Origin: Desulfuribacillus stibiiarsenatis
GTDB lineage: Bacteria > Bacillota > Bacilli > Desulfuribacillales > Desulfuribacillaceae
Direction: 5' to 3'
Length of the DNA stretch: 64,000 nt
Assembly (NCBI RefSeq): GCF_001742305.1
Contig: NZ_MJAT01000001.1
Coordinates: 248,001 to 312,000 of the forward strand
In this document: positions 26,959 through 35,492 of the stretch, one piece after another
Position numbering within the stretch: position 1 is the first letter of the stretch
Layout: each line of letters opens with the position of its first letter
Translations under genes and position numbers: made by a program
Notes under the pieces: model-generated
The model's database searches: none
The model's input: only the letters and a program-made list of their open reading frames with translations
Told to the model about the DNA's origin: nothing

Positions 26959-27225
26959 TTAATGCTTATCTTCAACTCGGGCTTCCCCAAATCGGAACAT
27001 ATTGACGATAAATAACAAAATTACCGCACCGACAATTGCCATGATTAATGAACCGATTAAACCGTAAGTTGTATAGCCGATTAAGTCAAGAACAAAGCCC
27101 CCGATAAAGGCACCGATAATACCTACAATGATATTTCCGCCAATGCCGAAACCTCTTCCGCGCATAATCTGACCTCCGGCCCAACCAGCAATTAAACCTA
27201 TAATTAGAAACCAAATAAAGTTCAT
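26959..27225 (-). CDS. GlsB/YeaQ/YmgE-family membrane protein
   Basis: An 88-residue protein with three membrane segments and glycine motifs: GLIAGWAGGQIMRGRGFG near the start and GNIIVGIIGAFIGGFVLDL in the middle. This is the transglycosylase-associated or GlsB/YeaQ/YmgE family, small stress-linked membrane proteins of unclear mechanism. GGAGGTGAATC precedes the ATG. It stands alone between two convergent or divergent neighbours. Confidence 0.9.
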   Translation of the reverse strand: MNFIWFLIIGLIAGWAGGQIMRGRGFGIGGNIIVGIIGAFIGGFVLDLIGYTTYGLIGSLIMAIVGAVILLFIVNMFRFGEARVEDKH

Positions 27226-27462
27226 AAAGATTCACCTCCTTTGGGTTCTAATCTTATATTTTCTCTTTCGTGTGGTTAACATGCATAAAAACCATGCCAA
27301 GCTATTAACAGTAATGGTAATTTTAAGTCCATATTTATCAAAACAAGCCGTTAATAGGTGGTTTATAGAAAATATTTACACAATTTATGTTGACTTATAT
27401 TTGCCTGCGAACAAATAATAGTATGGTGATAAAATAAAAAATTTTACAAGGAGGAAAGAAAC

Positions 27463-27951
27463 ATGCCAAAAGGAGCTACACATACAGCAACCATAAAAGT
27501 TGGTGATAAAGCCCCAGAATTTGAAATGAAAGCATGTGGTCCAAAAGATCGGATTAAACTTAGTGACTACATAGGCAACAAAAACGTTTTCTTAGTCTTC
27601 TACCCTCTGAATTGGACCCCGGTTTGAACCAATCAAATTCCTTCGTATGAGAAAGAGATTTCTCGTTTTGAAGGTTTAAATACCCAAGTATTGGGTATTA
27701 GTGTAGATAGTGTACCAAGTCATGAAGCGTGGCAGAAATCACTTGGAGGCATTTCCTTCCCGTTAGGATCTGATTTTTATCCACATGGAGCGATTGCCCA
27801 AAAGTATGGTGTGTTAAGGGAAGAAGGTATTTCTGAACGAGCGTTGTTTATCATTGATAAGGATGGAATCGTCCAATATATCGATGTTCATCCGATAGAG
27901 CAGCAACCGGATAATGAGGAAATATTTAAGGTATTGGAAAAACTACAATAA
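27463..27951 (+). CDS. Selenocysteine peroxiredoxin (in-frame UGA at the peroxidatic position)
   Basis: The gene starts at ATG 27463, eight bases after AAGGAGG, and reads through 162 codons with one in-frame TGA at codon 55 (27625-27627). The context NWTPV-TGA-TNQIPSYE is the peroxiredoxin active site, where relatives have Cys (PVCT). The frame is intact on both sides, so the TGA most likely encodes selenocysteine. Codons 1-54 hold the thioredoxin-like start (GDKAPEF, LVFYPLNWTP); codons 56-162 the rest (LGISVDS, FPLGSD, ALFIIDKDG). The only other Cys is residue 25 and none follows Sec55, so the resolving thiol may come from a partner. The enzyme would reduce peroxides quickly. Sequence error is the alternative. 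Confidence 0.85.
27640..27674 (+). promoter_or_regulatory. Candidate bacterial SECIS hairpin
   Basis: Downstream of the UGA, CCTTC (27640-27644) pairs with GAAGG (27670-27674); inside it GAGAAA (27649-27654) pairs with TTTCTC (27659-27664) around the loop GAGA. The loop begins 27 bases after the UGA and its first base is G, both typical for bacterial SECIS elements, which recruit SelB. The stem lies within coding sequence, as expected. Confidence 0.6.
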
Positions 27952-27990
27952 TATTATAAAATAGAGATATTGAGCAATATAAAGTAAACG

Positions 27991-28020
27991 GGGCTTTTAT
28001 TTTAATAAGAGCCCTTTTTA
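27991..28020 (+). terminator. Terminator after the peroxiredoxin gene
   Basis: GGGCTTTTATT pairs with AATAAGAGCCC, followed by TTTTTATATG. Confidence 0.85.
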
Positions 28021-28090
28021 TATGATTTGAGCTTATTGTTTTGAAGAATGCAAGTATTTTAATATGTTAACATTTTGTGAAATTCATAAT

Positions 28091-28265
28091 ATAAAGAAAA
28101 CTTAGTTCAGAAGGAGATTTTAATCCATCTGAACTCTAGTTGCACTTACAAAGAAGACTTCCCAACTTATTGGGTTAGTCGCACTTGTGCTTGTAGCGTT
28201 CGAAGCTTGGCGGCACTTATCTTCCACTATAGAAGTGGGAGTATTAGAAACGCCGCTGAGGTAAA
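28091..28265 (+). repeat. Dispersed structured repeat, family 2, copy A
   Basis: A 175-base element matching 50450-50577. It opens with ATAAAGAAAACTTAGTTCAG. Its first hairpin pairs GTTCAGAAGGA with TCCATCTGAAC. The 3' part has a GCGGC/GCCGC stem enclosing CTTCCACT ATAG AAGTGGGAG. Compared with the other long copy it carries about 50 extra bases, including CCCAACTTATTGGG. The motif GCACTT occurs repeatedly. It ends 36 bases before the start of the 70-residue membrane protein gene. Confidence 0.75.
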
Positions 28266-28301
28266 GAAGGTATCGTAGTAAAATAGAAGGTAGGCGGTAG
28301 A

Positions 28302-28514
28302 ATGTTTACGAAATTCTTATTTCTTATGTCTGTCCTAATGATTATCTGGTCAATCATTGAAATCGTTTCGCCTAAGATTGTTTTTAAGCTGTATCAGAAG
28401 ATTGGGTTCCTACAACTACCAGAACATAACGCTATGAAACTGATCCGAATTGATGGTGTTATTAGTTGGGTGATTTTTACACTGATTACCGGATACCTTT
28501 ACAAGAAATTATAA
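28302..28514 (+). CDS. Small membrane protein of unknown function
   Basis: A 70-residue protein with two membrane helices (residues about 4-22 and 50-66) joined by a basic loop containing KIVFKLYQKIGF. I do not recognise the family with confidence. The ATG follows AGGTAGGCGG. It is preceded closely by the family 2 repeat at 28091-28265, which may form its leader, and followed 72 bases later by a phosphoesterase gene with its own ribosome binding site. Confidence 0.65.
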   Translation: MFTKFLFLMSVLMIIWSIIEIVSPKIVFKLYQKIGFLQLPEHNAMKLIRIDGVISWVIFTLITGYLYKKL

Positions 28515-28586
28515 ACTTCACTTGGCTTATGATACGTGATTAGCACGTAAGAAGAATAACTAAAACATGAAAAGGGAGTGACAAGT

Positions 28587-29390
28587 ATGATCCTATTATC
28601 AATCTTGATTTTGGGCTTTTTAGGTATGTGCTATACGTACTGGAATACGTTCCGACCGATTCTGCGTGAAGTTCAAGTTGATCTTTCAAGAGGGAAATAC
28701 GACATTGATGGATTACGCGTCCTACATCTTTCTGACATGCATATGGAAAGGATATCTGTTACCCCAGAGAAAATGTTTGAACATATCGCTACCACAAAAC
28801 CTGATATGATTGTCTTAACGGGTGATTATCTTGATCAAGCTGAGAACCTTCCGAAATGGAAACTGTATATGGAGCAATTAGCCAATCTGAAACCTAGATA
28901 TGGAATGTTCGCAGTATTAGGAAATCATGATTATCGTATTCAAGATAAAGTACAAGAGCTTATTGAAATTATGGAGTCGTTCGACTGTAAAGTGCTTTTC
29001 AATGAGTCTGTCCAAATCCAACACAACCAACAAACGATTAACATCATCGGAATTGATGACTACCATACCCGTCGTAGCAATATTCAGCAATCGTTTAAAA
29101 ATGTAAAAGAAGGCGCGACGATTGTAATTACCCATGATCCCAATATTATATTGCATATGGATAAGGAGTATAGAATCGATTATCTAATGGCAGGGCATTT
29201 ACACGGTGGACAATTCAACATACCGTACGCATTCATGATATATCCCATGGGAGCATTGCCAAGGAACAAGATGTATAAAGGGCTATTGGATTACAAAGGA
29301 ACGCGACTGTATATTAGCGAAGGCTTAGGGCAAAGCGCATTAAACGTAAGGTTTAATTCCCGTCCAGAAATCACATTGCACAAATTGTAA
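28587..29390 (+). CDS. Membrane-anchored metallophosphoesterase
   Basis: A 267-residue calcineurin-type phosphoesterase with an N-terminal membrane helix (residues 1-20). Metal-ligand motifs are in order: LHLSDMHME near residue 45, VLTGDYLDQ, LGNHDY, ITHDPN and GHLHGGQ. This arrangement matches the YkuE/LpxG-like group, membrane-bound phosphodiesterases or lipid pyrophosphatases. The substrate is unknown. ATG 28587 is eight bases past GGGAG and is preferred over GTG 28578. Confidence 0.88.
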   Translation: MILLSILILGFLGMCYTYWNTFRPILREVQVDLSRGKYDIDGLRVLHLSDMHMERISVTPEKMFEHIATTKPDMIVLTGDYLDQAENLPKWKLYMEQLANLKPRYGMFAVLGNHDYRIQDKVQELIEIMESFDCKVLFNESVQIQHNQQTINIIGIDDYHTRRSNIQQSFKNVKEGATIVITHDPNIILHMDKEYRIDYLMAGHLHGGQFNIPYAFMIYPMGALPRNKMYKGLLDYKGTRLYISEGLGQSALNVRFNSRPEITLHKL

Positions 29391-29400
29391 AATTAATTCT

Positions 29401-29429
29401 AAAACGTCACCTGAATGGTGGCGTTTTTT
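29401..29429 (+). terminator. Terminator after the phosphoesterase gene
   Basis: AACGTCACC pairs with GGTGGCGTT (one G-U pair) around TGAAT, followed by TTTTT. Confidence 0.88.
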
Positions 29430-29593
29430 GTATGACAATTAAGACATTCAACTGCAACAGAGGAATAGGTATAAGTCGGTTTGCTATAGGCCTGAGAATA
29501 ATTGTAAAATATTTAAAACATTTGTAAGGAATTGTATGTTTTGTAGTAATCAGTAAAAACTAAACGTAACACAAAATGATTAGAGGCGAATCT

Positions 29594-30994
29594 ATGAATT
29601 ATCATCAAGATGAACCACCAAATCAGCAATATGTGAACGCGGATGTCATTGTCATTGGAGCAGGTCTCGCAGGTTTGACTGCCGCTTATGATTTGCAAAA
29701 ACAAGGGAAAAAAGTATTGGTTCTAGAAGCAGAAAATCGAGTCGGTGGTCGCATATTCACAGACCAAGTCGATGATTCTATATTTGAGGTAGGAGCTCAA
29801 TTCGTTTCAGGGTTTTATATAGAGACTATGAAATTGATAAAGGAATTGGAAATTGATAGTTATCTTGAACAATTTCATAACGCGATGTTCATGGACATCA
29901 ATGGAACATTTCAGATTGCCGATCAAGATTCACTTTGGCATCGAATGTTTCCTCCAGGATTAACGATAATTGATCGTTTAAGTTTATTAGCAATATTCAA
30001 AGATTTAATAAAATACCGCAAACAAATAAGCTTTCAACACATTGAGAAAAGTGCTGGAATCGATCAAATGACAGTTGAAGAATATGCATTAGAAAAGTTA
30101 AATGATAGGATTTTGTCAAAGACGATTGATCCAGTATTATCATCCATGTTCTTCATGTTACCATCAGAGCCTAGTATTACGCTGTATATGTCTTTAATCA
30201 AGAACAGCTTAAAGTTTAATCTGTTTACGTTAAAAGGCGGTATGCAACGACTTCCGGAGGCTCTGGCGAACCTCTGTGATGTGAAACTAGGATATAAGGC
30301 AACGCAAGTGTTAAAACGGCAGTGGGGCTGGACGGTTATAACGGATCGAATGCTGAGGCTAGATGGGATGAATGATAATAGAAGATCACATGAGGTCTGG
30401 AATGCTTCTCAAGTTGTAGTGGCGATTCCGAGTCACTATGCCGATGCGCTTTTTCCTAATGCTTTTGACTTGTCGATAGCACAATCAAATTTCTTAAAGA
30501 AACAATATTACTCGAAAACAACATGTGTAGCACATGGTTACAATTTCCGTTTCCGACCTGGCGCTTTTAGCTTTATTACACCATCGACTGAACACGTTGG
30601 CATTTCTTCCATATCCCTAGAACACGAAAAATGTGCAACACACATTCCAAAAGGATTAGGCGTTCATTGCGCGTATACCCATAAGAACTTCACTTCAAAG
30701 ATCGCCCATTTACAACCAGTGGAAAAAAAGCGAACAATACTTCAAGAAGTAGAAAAAATCATACCGAAATACCGCCAGCATGTCACTTGGTCTAAGTTAT
30801 ATGATATGCCGATTGGTCTCCCTTGCCCGTATGTTGGGAAAGCACAAGAGGTAGTTGATTTTCAGAATGATCAAAGAAAGAATGCTAGAAGTGGATTGGT
30901 CTTTTGTGGTGATTATCTGAATTGGTCTTCCATTGAAGGGGCCATCGTAACGGGCCATACGGCAGCTAATATACTAAGTAAAGTAAATACTTAG
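29594..30994 (+). CDS. FAD-dependent amine oxidase-type protein
   Basis: A 466-residue flavoprotein. The N-terminal dinucleotide-binding motif is [17 protein letters not shown] near residue 17, followed by [13 protein letters not shown], the hallmark of monoamine oxidase and phytoene desaturase-like enzymes. The C-terminal FAD motif is [18 protein letters not shown]. The middle, substrate-binding part is not distinctive. It could oxidise amines or dehydrogenate a lipid; the substrate cannot be assigned. The start at ATG 29594 has GAGG seven bases upstream; ATG 29576 is an alternative. A 17-bp tandem repeat and a terminator follow. Confidence 0.82.
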   Translation: MNYHQDEPPNQQYVNADVIVIGAGLAGLTAAYDLQKQGKKVLVLEAENRVGGRIFTDQVDDSIFEVGAQFVSGFYIETMKLIKELEIDSYLEQFHNAMFMDINGTFQIADQDSLWHRMFPPGLTIIDRLSLLAIFKDLIKYRKQISFQHIEKSAGIDQMTVEEYALEKLNDRILSKTIDPVLSSMFFMLPSEPSITLYMSLIKNSLKFNLFTLKGGMQRLPEALANLCDVKLGYKATQVLKRQWGWTVITDRMLRLDGMNDNRRSHEVWNASQVVVAIPSHYADALFPNAFDLSIAQSNFLKKQYYSKTTCVAHGYNFRFRPGAFSFITPSTEHVGISSISLEHEKCATHIPKGLGVHCAYTHKNFTSKIAHLQPVEKKRTILQEVEKIIPKYRQHVTWSKLYDMPIGLPCPYVGKAQEVVDFQNDQRKNARSGLVFCGDYLNWSSIEGAIVTGHTAANILSKVNT

Positions 30995-31045
30995 TAGAGC
31001 AGATTATTAAGTAGAGTAGATTATTAAGTAGAGCAAATTGTTATG
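30995..31045 (+). repeat. 17-bp tandem repeat, three units, directly after a stop codon
   Basis: Units TAGAGCAGATTATTAAG, TAGAGTAGATTATTAAG and TAGAGCAAATTGTTATG begin at the base after the TAG stop and end 20 bases before the terminator stem. Confidence 0.9.
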
Positions 31046-31065
31046 TACCAATTATTAAGAAAGTA

Positions 31066-31098
31066 AATCCTAGTTGAAGTTGGGCTAGGTTTTTTTTA
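31066..31098 (+). terminator. Terminator after the amine oxidase gene
   Basis: AATCCTAG (31066-31073) pairs with CTAGGTTT (31085-31092), followed by a long T-run. Confidence 0.82.
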
Positions 31099-31169
31099 AT
31101 TTGGCAGCTTTTATAGTATAATTAAGATGTTACAATGAGTGTAGCGAATGTAAAAGAAGGATGAAACTT

Positions 31170-32960
31170 ATGAAAAAAATTGTGCTAGTTTCTTTAAACG
31201 CAAAATACATACATACGAACCTCGCCATCCGATACTTAGAAACATACTATCGTGAGCATTATAATGAACAGTATCCAGTCGAGTTTGTACGCAAAGAATA
31301 TACAATAAACCAACAGCTAGCGGATATCGTGGCTGATTTATATCTACAAAAAGCTGATGTGATTGGTTTTTCGTGCTATATTTGGAATGTGGATTCGATT
31401 CTTAAAGTGATCCGGAATTTTAAGAAAGTAGCCCCAAGGGTAAAAATCGTACTCGGTGGCCCTGAGGTGAGCTTCGATTCCAAGGAACGAATGCTTGCGT
31501 ATCCTGAAATTGATTACATCATCTGTGGTGAAGGTGAGGATGCATTTGCAAAGCTAATGCTAACTTTAGATCTTCCATCCACAGAATTACAAGATACCCT
31601 TATAGGAATATCATACAGAGACCCAATTTCCCAGGAAATCATTGAGGCCAAGCAGCAGGTGAAAATCAAAGAACTGGCAAAAATCCCGTCACCTTACGGC
31701 GACAATTTTGACCCGTTAGATTTTCAGTATCGCATCATCTACTACGAGAGCTCTCGAGGATGCCCGTACTCTTGCCAATACTGTCTTTCGTCAACGGATC
31801 AAGGTGTGCGCTTCTTCCCAATCGAGCAAGTGAAAAGCGATTTGAAGAAGTTTATAGAGGCGAAGGTCAAGCAAGTAAAGTTCGTTGATAGAACCTTTAA
31901 CTGTGCACCTAAATATGCGATGGATTTATTCCGCTGGATTATCGAGCATCAACAGGGATTCACCAACTTCCACTTTGAAATTTCTGCTGATTTATTAACG
32001 GATGAAATGCTTGAATTCTTAAAGGGCGCTCCGTTAGGATTGTTTCAGTTTGAAATTGGTGTCCAATCTACCCATGATCAGACATTAGACGCAATCCAGC
32101 GCAAGATGGATTTTCAAAAGTTAAAAGAGGCTGTCCTACGATTACAAGAAGGCGCCAATATCCATCAACACCTCGATTTGATTGTCGGATTACCGCACGA
32201 GGATTTCCAACGCTTCGCACAGTCCTTTGATGATGTATACAAGCTACAGCCAGACAAGTTACAAATGGGTTTTCTTAAGGTATTAAAGGGCTCCGGCATG
32301 AGAATGCGAGAGCAGGAATACGGTTTTATCTACATGGACGAGCCACCATATGAAATATTACAAACGAATGATTTAACCTATGATGATGTCATTCTTTTGA
32401 GGGATATTGAGCATATTCTCGATCACTATTATAATTCTCATCAATTTACACATACATTGGCGTACTTAATAGCACAGGAGAAGTCTCCGTTTGAATTCTA
32501 TGAGCGCTTTGCTCAATATGCAAGCGCGCAGGGTTTTTTTGAAAAATCTCATAGTCAGGGTGCTATGTACGACTTTTTATTTGCTTTTGTCTCAGCAACT
32601 TCTGACTCAAACGATGCTAAGGTTTCAATTGTTAGAGATTTCATGAAGTTTGACTTTGTTCGATTAAGCCCACATGGTAAATTACCCGATGTCCTACATA
32701 ATTATACAAGTGACGATTTGAAAAAGAAGAAACAGGTTTTGGTATCGGATCCAACTGTAATTGAACAATATTATCCGCAGTACGCGCAACTCAACATGAG
32801 GAATCTCAGTAAATATGTGCAAATTGAATCATTTCAGTATGACATCATGAATACGATGGAGCAAAGAACTACATATTATCTGTTTGTTTACCATGATGAC
32901 CCCTTGAATTTTAAAAGGGCAGATTGGTATGATGTGACTGAACAGATAAAGCAGATATGA
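31170..32960 (+). CDS. B12-binding radical SAM protein
   Basis: A 596-residue protein. Residues about 1-130 are the cobalamin-binding domain (VIGFSCYIWNV, IVLGGPEVSFD, YIICGEGEDAF). The radical SAM core follows, with CPYSCQYC near residue 200 as the cluster motif and FEIGVQSTHDQTL later. The last 180 residues fit the DUF4080 domain found in this group. Enzymes of this class often methylate or rearrange unactivated carbons; no substrate is known for this subgroup. ATG 31170 is used since AGAAGGA ends eight bases before; ATG 31161 is too close. Confidence 0.88.
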   Translation: MKKIVLVSLNAKYIHTNLAIRYLETYYREHYNEQYPVEFVRKEYTINQQLADIVADLYLQKADVIGFSCYIWNVDSILKVIRNFKKVAPRVKIVLGGPEVSFDSKERMLAYPEIDYIICGEGEDAFAKLMLTLDLPSTELQDTLIGISYRDPISQEIIEAKQQVKIKELAKIPSPYGDNFDPLDFQYRIIYYESSRGCPYSCQYCLSSTDQGVRFFPIEQVKSDLKKFIEAKVKQVKFVDRTFNCAPKYAMDLFRWIIEHQQGFTNFHFEISADLLTDEMLEFLKGAPLGLFQFEIGVQSTHDQTLDAIQRKMDFQKLKEAVLRLQEGANIHQHLDLIVGLPHEDFQRFAQSFDDVYKLQPDKLQMGFLKVLKGSGMRMREQEYGFIYMDEPPYEILQTNDLTYDDVILLRDIEHILDHYYNSHQFTHTLAYLIAQEKSPFEFYERFAQYASAQGFFEKSHSQGAMYDFLFAFVSATSDSNDAKVSIVRDFMKFDFVRLSPHGKLPDVLHNYTSDDLKKKKQVLVSDPTVIEQYYPQYAQLNMRNLSKYVQIESFQYDIMNTMEQRTTYYLFVYHDDPLNFKRADWYDVTEQIKQI

Positions 32961-32966
32961 GTTCAG

Positions 32967-33007
32967 ATAAAGAAAACTTAGTTCAGATAGAGTTTTTATG
33001 AGATAAA
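32967..33007 (+). repeat. Dispersed structured repeat, family 2, copy C (collapsed form)
   Basis: Forty-one bases contain the 5' end of the family 2 element (ATAAAGAAAACTTAGTTCAG, AGAGTTTTTA) joined directly to its 3' end (TGAGATAAA). The interior hairpins are missing. It lies between the radical SAM gene and the ribosome binding site of the M20 gene, 25 bases from the start codon. Confidence 0.6.
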
Positions 33008-33032
33008 TTCCTTATTGGAAAGGAGAATTCCT

Positions 33033-34229
33033 TTGACCGAAACCGTTGGGCATTGGGTGGACTATATAGATAAGCAGTTAATCGAGCAATTGAGTGAATG
33101 GCGCAGGATTCTGCATCAACAGCCAGAGCTATCGAATCAAGAGTGGGAAACAGCTAAACGAGTGAAGAAGTGGTTGTCCGAAATGGGGGTAGAAATTGTT
33201 GAATACCCAGATATACCAGGATTTGTTGGGATTGTTAGCGGTTTAATAGACGAGGAGATTGCGATTCGTGCGGATATGGATGCCTTGCCAATCCTTGATG
33301 AGAAGGTCTGTGGATATACTTCCAAGAATACGGGAGTCATGCATGCTTGTGGGCATGATGGGCACGTGGCGATTTTACTTGGGGTGGCAAAGGTTTTGTG
33401 TGATATCCAGCGGCAAGGGTTACTGCAGAAGACCGTACGCTTGATTTTTCAACACTCTGAAGAACAAGTACCTGGTGGTGCCCGTGCTATGATACAAGCA
33501 GGCGCTCTAGGCAAAGCGAAACGAATATTTGGCGCTCATCTATGGGCTTCCCTTGAGGTCGGAACAGTGGCAATGAAACCAGGTGTTATTATGGCAGCAG
33601 CTGATCGATTTATCATCCATATCCAAGGCAAAGGCGGCCACGGCTCTATGCCTCACCAAACCATTGATGCAATCTTAGTGGCAAGCCACATCATCCAAGG
33701 ACTACAAACGATTGTCAGTAGAAATATAGACCCATTGGAATCCGCCGTGATATCCGTGGGAACGATGCAAGCGGGAACGAATTTTAATATTATTGCAGAC
33801 AAAGCCAAAATCACTGGCACAGTGCGAACGTTTCAACCAGAAGTTCGTGAAATGATACAAGAACGCATGCACCTGATGATTCAATCCATTTGTCAGGCCC
33901 ATGGCGCTACCTGTGAAATCAGTTATATGGAAGGGTATCCACCGGTCGTCAACGACTCGAAGCTGGCTACTGAAATTGAGCAGGAGTTCCATCAAGTGCT
34001 GCTATCAGAGCAGATAATTGCAATGAAACCAGTGATGGGTGGAGAGGATTTTTCATACTTTTTGAATGAGATTCCTGGGGTATATTTCTTCATCGGAGCA
34101 GGGAATCAGTCGACAGGGATTGTGTATCCGCAGCATCATCCTAAATTTGACATTGATGAACACAGCTTGACGATTGGTGTGAAAGCGTTTTTGGCAATTC
34201 TTCACCTAGAATGCAGAAAAATGGGCTAA
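33033..34229 (+). CDS. M20D-family amidohydrolase
   Basis: A 398-residue zinc peptidase-like amidohydrolase. The metal motifs are RADMDALPI near residue 77 and HACGHDGHVAILLG near residue 102, then EEQVPGGARAMIQAG and MGGEDFSYF near the end. Members cleave N-acyl amino acids or hippurate-like compounds. No signal peptide is present, so it is cytoplasmic. The TTG at 33033 is preferred because AAGGAG at 33019-33024 gives normal spacing; an upstream TTG at 33015 lies before that site. Confidence 0.9.
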   Translation: MTETVGHWVDYIDKQLIEQLSEWRRILHQQPELSNQEWETAKRVKKWLSEMGVEIVEYPDIPGFVGIVSGLIDEEIAIRADMDALPILDEKVCGYTSKNTGVMHACGHDGHVAILLGVAKVLCDIQRQGLLQKTVRLIFQHSEEQVPGGARAMIQAGALGKAKRIFGAHLWASLEVGTVAMKPGVIMAAADRFIIHIQGKGGHGSMPHQTIDAILVASHIIQGLQTIVSRNIDPLESAVISVGTMQAGTNFNIIADKAKITGTVRTFQPEVREMIQERMHLMIQSICQAHGATCEISYMEGYPPVVNDSKLATEIEQEFHQVLLSEQIIAMKPVMGGEDFSYFLNEIPGVYFFIGAGNQSTGIVYPQHHPKFDIDEHSLTIGVKAFLAILHLECRKMG

Positions 34230-34286
34230 CCACGAGGGCCACTTCTTCATACATTATAATGTAAATCTATGAAGGGGTGAGTATCC

Positions 34287-34565
34287 TTGTCGAATAACAT
34301 TTTTGAAGATGAGAAGTTCCAGCAGTTTGTAGGTAAGCATGGTGATCAATTAAAGAACTTAGCGAAAACAATTAGCCCAGAAACTCTAACAGATGAAAAG
34401 CAGTTAAAGGGCACGCTCAAGATGTTAGCGAAGATGGCGAATGTTAAAACAGATGACGATAAGTTAGATCAATTAGTAAAGACATTGAAGAAGCATAACT
34501 TTAATCCGAAGGATCCAAGTTCACTGAATAGTATATTAGATAGTGTAAAACAGAAGAAGAAGTAA
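34287..34565 (+). CDS. Small helical protein of unknown function
   Basis: A 92-residue soluble, lysine-rich protein, probably all helical (SNNIFEDEKFQQFVGKHGDQ at the start). The TTG start follows AAGGGGTGAG. I do not recognise a named family. It is the last gene before the spore-related small-protein region, and its asparagine- and lysine-rich C-terminus (DSVKQKKK) might bind nucleic acid or membrane; nothing supports this beyond charge. Confidence 0.6.
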   Translation: MSNNIFEDEKFQQFVGKHGDQLKNLAKTISPETLTDEKQLKGTLKMLAKMANVKTDDDKLDQLVKTLKKHNFNPKDPSSLNSILDSVKQKKK

Positions 34566-34691
34566 TTTCTAGGACACCTAAGCAGTAATTGCTATAGGTG
34601 TTCCTTTTTAACTATGTAGCTTTGCGTTAGTTTTGTTTTCAAAAGGGCGTGAAGAATGGTTGAATGTTTATTTCAGAAAAGTAACACCTCC

Positions 34692-34700
34692 CATACAATA
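34692..34700 (+). promoter_or_regulatory. Candidate SigE/SigK-type -10 box
   Basis: CATACAATA fits the mother-cell sporulation -10 pattern CATAnnnTA. The identical nonamer occurs at 35033-35041 upstream of the next tiny-gene unit. No clear -35 was found. Confidence 0.4.
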
Positions 34701-34726
34701 GTAAGGTAGACAGGAGGTGATTGTGA

Positions 34727-34834
34727 ATGAACTTTTTATCAGGAAACGTAGGGATCATTCTAGTATTGTTTATCTTATTAGTGATTATCTTTAACTACAA
34801 CTCAGCGCCGTTATGTAATACCGTGCGTTACTAA
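34727..34834 (+). CDS. Tiny hydrophobic peptide, YjcZ-like sporulation type
   Basis: A 35-residue peptide with one membrane helix (IILVLFILLVIIF at residues 10-22) and a polar tail ending CNTVRY. CAGGAGGTGATTGTGA gives an excellent ribosome binding site before ATG 34727. The core LVLFILLVII recurs in the peptides at 35223, 35349 and 36312. It resembles the short YjcZ-type sporulation proteins of Bacillales. Its own terminator follows at 34851. Function is unknown; a role in the spore envelope is inference. Confidence 0.8.
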   Translation: MNFLSGNVGIILVLFILLVIIFNYNSAPLCNTVRY

Positions 34835-34850
34835 TTTTTGAACACCTCGA

Positions 34851-34890
34851 TATACAAGGCAAGCTTCGGCTAGCCTTGTATATTTTTATT
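34851..34890 (+). terminator. Terminator after the first tiny peptide gene
   Basis: TATACAAGGCAAGC pairs with GCTAGCCTTGTATA (one A-A mismatch) around TTCG, followed by TTTTTATTTT. Confidence 0.9.
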
Positions 34891-35071
34891 TTCCCCATTT
34901 TTCGCCAGAGACTTGGTAACGCTGTTGAGATAAATCAGACTGGAGTGCGGATGGGTTTTTTACTGTGAGTGAAACACTTAGAAACGGGCGCTATAAATAG
35001 GCGAGTGCTGATATCGAAATGGATGCAACGGCCATACAATAAACCGAGAACAAGAAAAAAGGAGGTTTAAC

Positions 35072-35194
35072 ATGCAAGCTTCAACGAACTTCTTCGCAGG
35101 TTTTGGCTTCCACCACATTATTATCTTCGGTTTCTTCTTCTTCTTTTTCTTCTTCGGTTTTGGTGGCTTTGGTGGCGGCGGTTTTATAATCTAA
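35072..35194 (+). CDS. Tiny Phe/Gly-rich peptide
   Basis: A 40-residue peptide, start ATG 35072 after AAGGAGG. Residues 13-32 are almost wholly Phe, Ile and Gly (HHIIIFGFFFFFFFFGFGG), ending in a glycine run and FII. YjcZ-type peptides of Bacillales have similar Gly/Phe-rich stretches. The next peptide gene follows after 28 bases, so 35072, 35223 and 35349 likely form one unit. CATACAATA lies 31 bases before the start. Function unknown. Confidence 0.75.
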   Translation: MQASTNFFAGFGFHHIIIFGFFFFFFFFGFGGFGGGGFII

Positions 35195-35222
35195 ATGTTA
35201 CGAATATAAGGAGGTGAGCAGA

Positions 35223-35309
35223 ATGGCTTGGTTAAAATCTAATACTACTTTAGTATTAGTACTGTTCATTCTTTTAGTGATAATCGTTTCCTACAACCCA
35301 GTAGTTTAG
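35223..35309 (+). CDS. Tiny hydrophobic peptide, YjcZ-like
   Basis: A 28-residue peptide starting MAWLKSNTTLVLVLF, with the helix core LVLVLFILLVIIVSY. AAGGAGGTGAGC precedes its ATG. It is a close paralogue of the next peptide (35349) and of 34727 and 36312, differing mainly in the last few residues. Repeated duplication of one short membrane-peptide gene is the simplest history. Confidence 0.78.
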   Translation: MAWLKSNTTLVLVLFILLVIIVSYNPVV

Positions 35310-35348
35310 TGAATCGATAAAGATACTCTATTGGGGAGGTGAATCCGA

Positions 35349-35444
35349 ATGCAATGGTTAACAAATAACGCTACATTGATTTTAGTATTATTCATCTTGT
35401 TAGTAATCATCGTGTGCTACAGCAGCCCAGTAACTGGTTGCTAA
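35349..35444 (+). CDS. Tiny hydrophobic peptide, YjcZ-like
   Basis: A 31-residue peptide, MQWLTNNATLILVLF then ILLVIIVCYSS, ending in PVTGC. GGGAGGTGAATCC precedes the ATG. It is paralogous to 35223 but has two cysteines in the tail, which might allow cross-linking in the spore envelope. The unit ends in the palindromic terminator at 35466. Confidence 0.78.
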   Translation: MQWLTNNATLILVLFILLVIIVCYSSPVTGC

Positions 35445-35465
35445 TGAATGGAATATCAGTTCTAC

Positions 35466-35492
35466 AAAAGGCTAGCACGTGCTAGCCTTTTT
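35466..35492. terminator. Bidirectional terminator with GGCTAGCAC stem
   Basis: AAAAGGCTAGCAC pairs with GTGCTAGCCTTTTT. It lies between the tiny-peptide unit and the convergent gene, and overlaps the last codons of the latter. Confidence 0.92.

Noticed and set aside
27463-27951. Peroxiredoxin as an ordinary nonsense pseudogene
   Set aside because: The stop is UGA, at the exact catalytic Cys codon, both flanks are intact in frame, and a hairpin follows; chance is unlikely, though sequence error remains possible.
28150-28230. tRNA-like sequence (GTTCGAAGC) within the family 2 repeat
   Set aside because: No acceptor stem, anticodon arm or CCA-end geometry around it.
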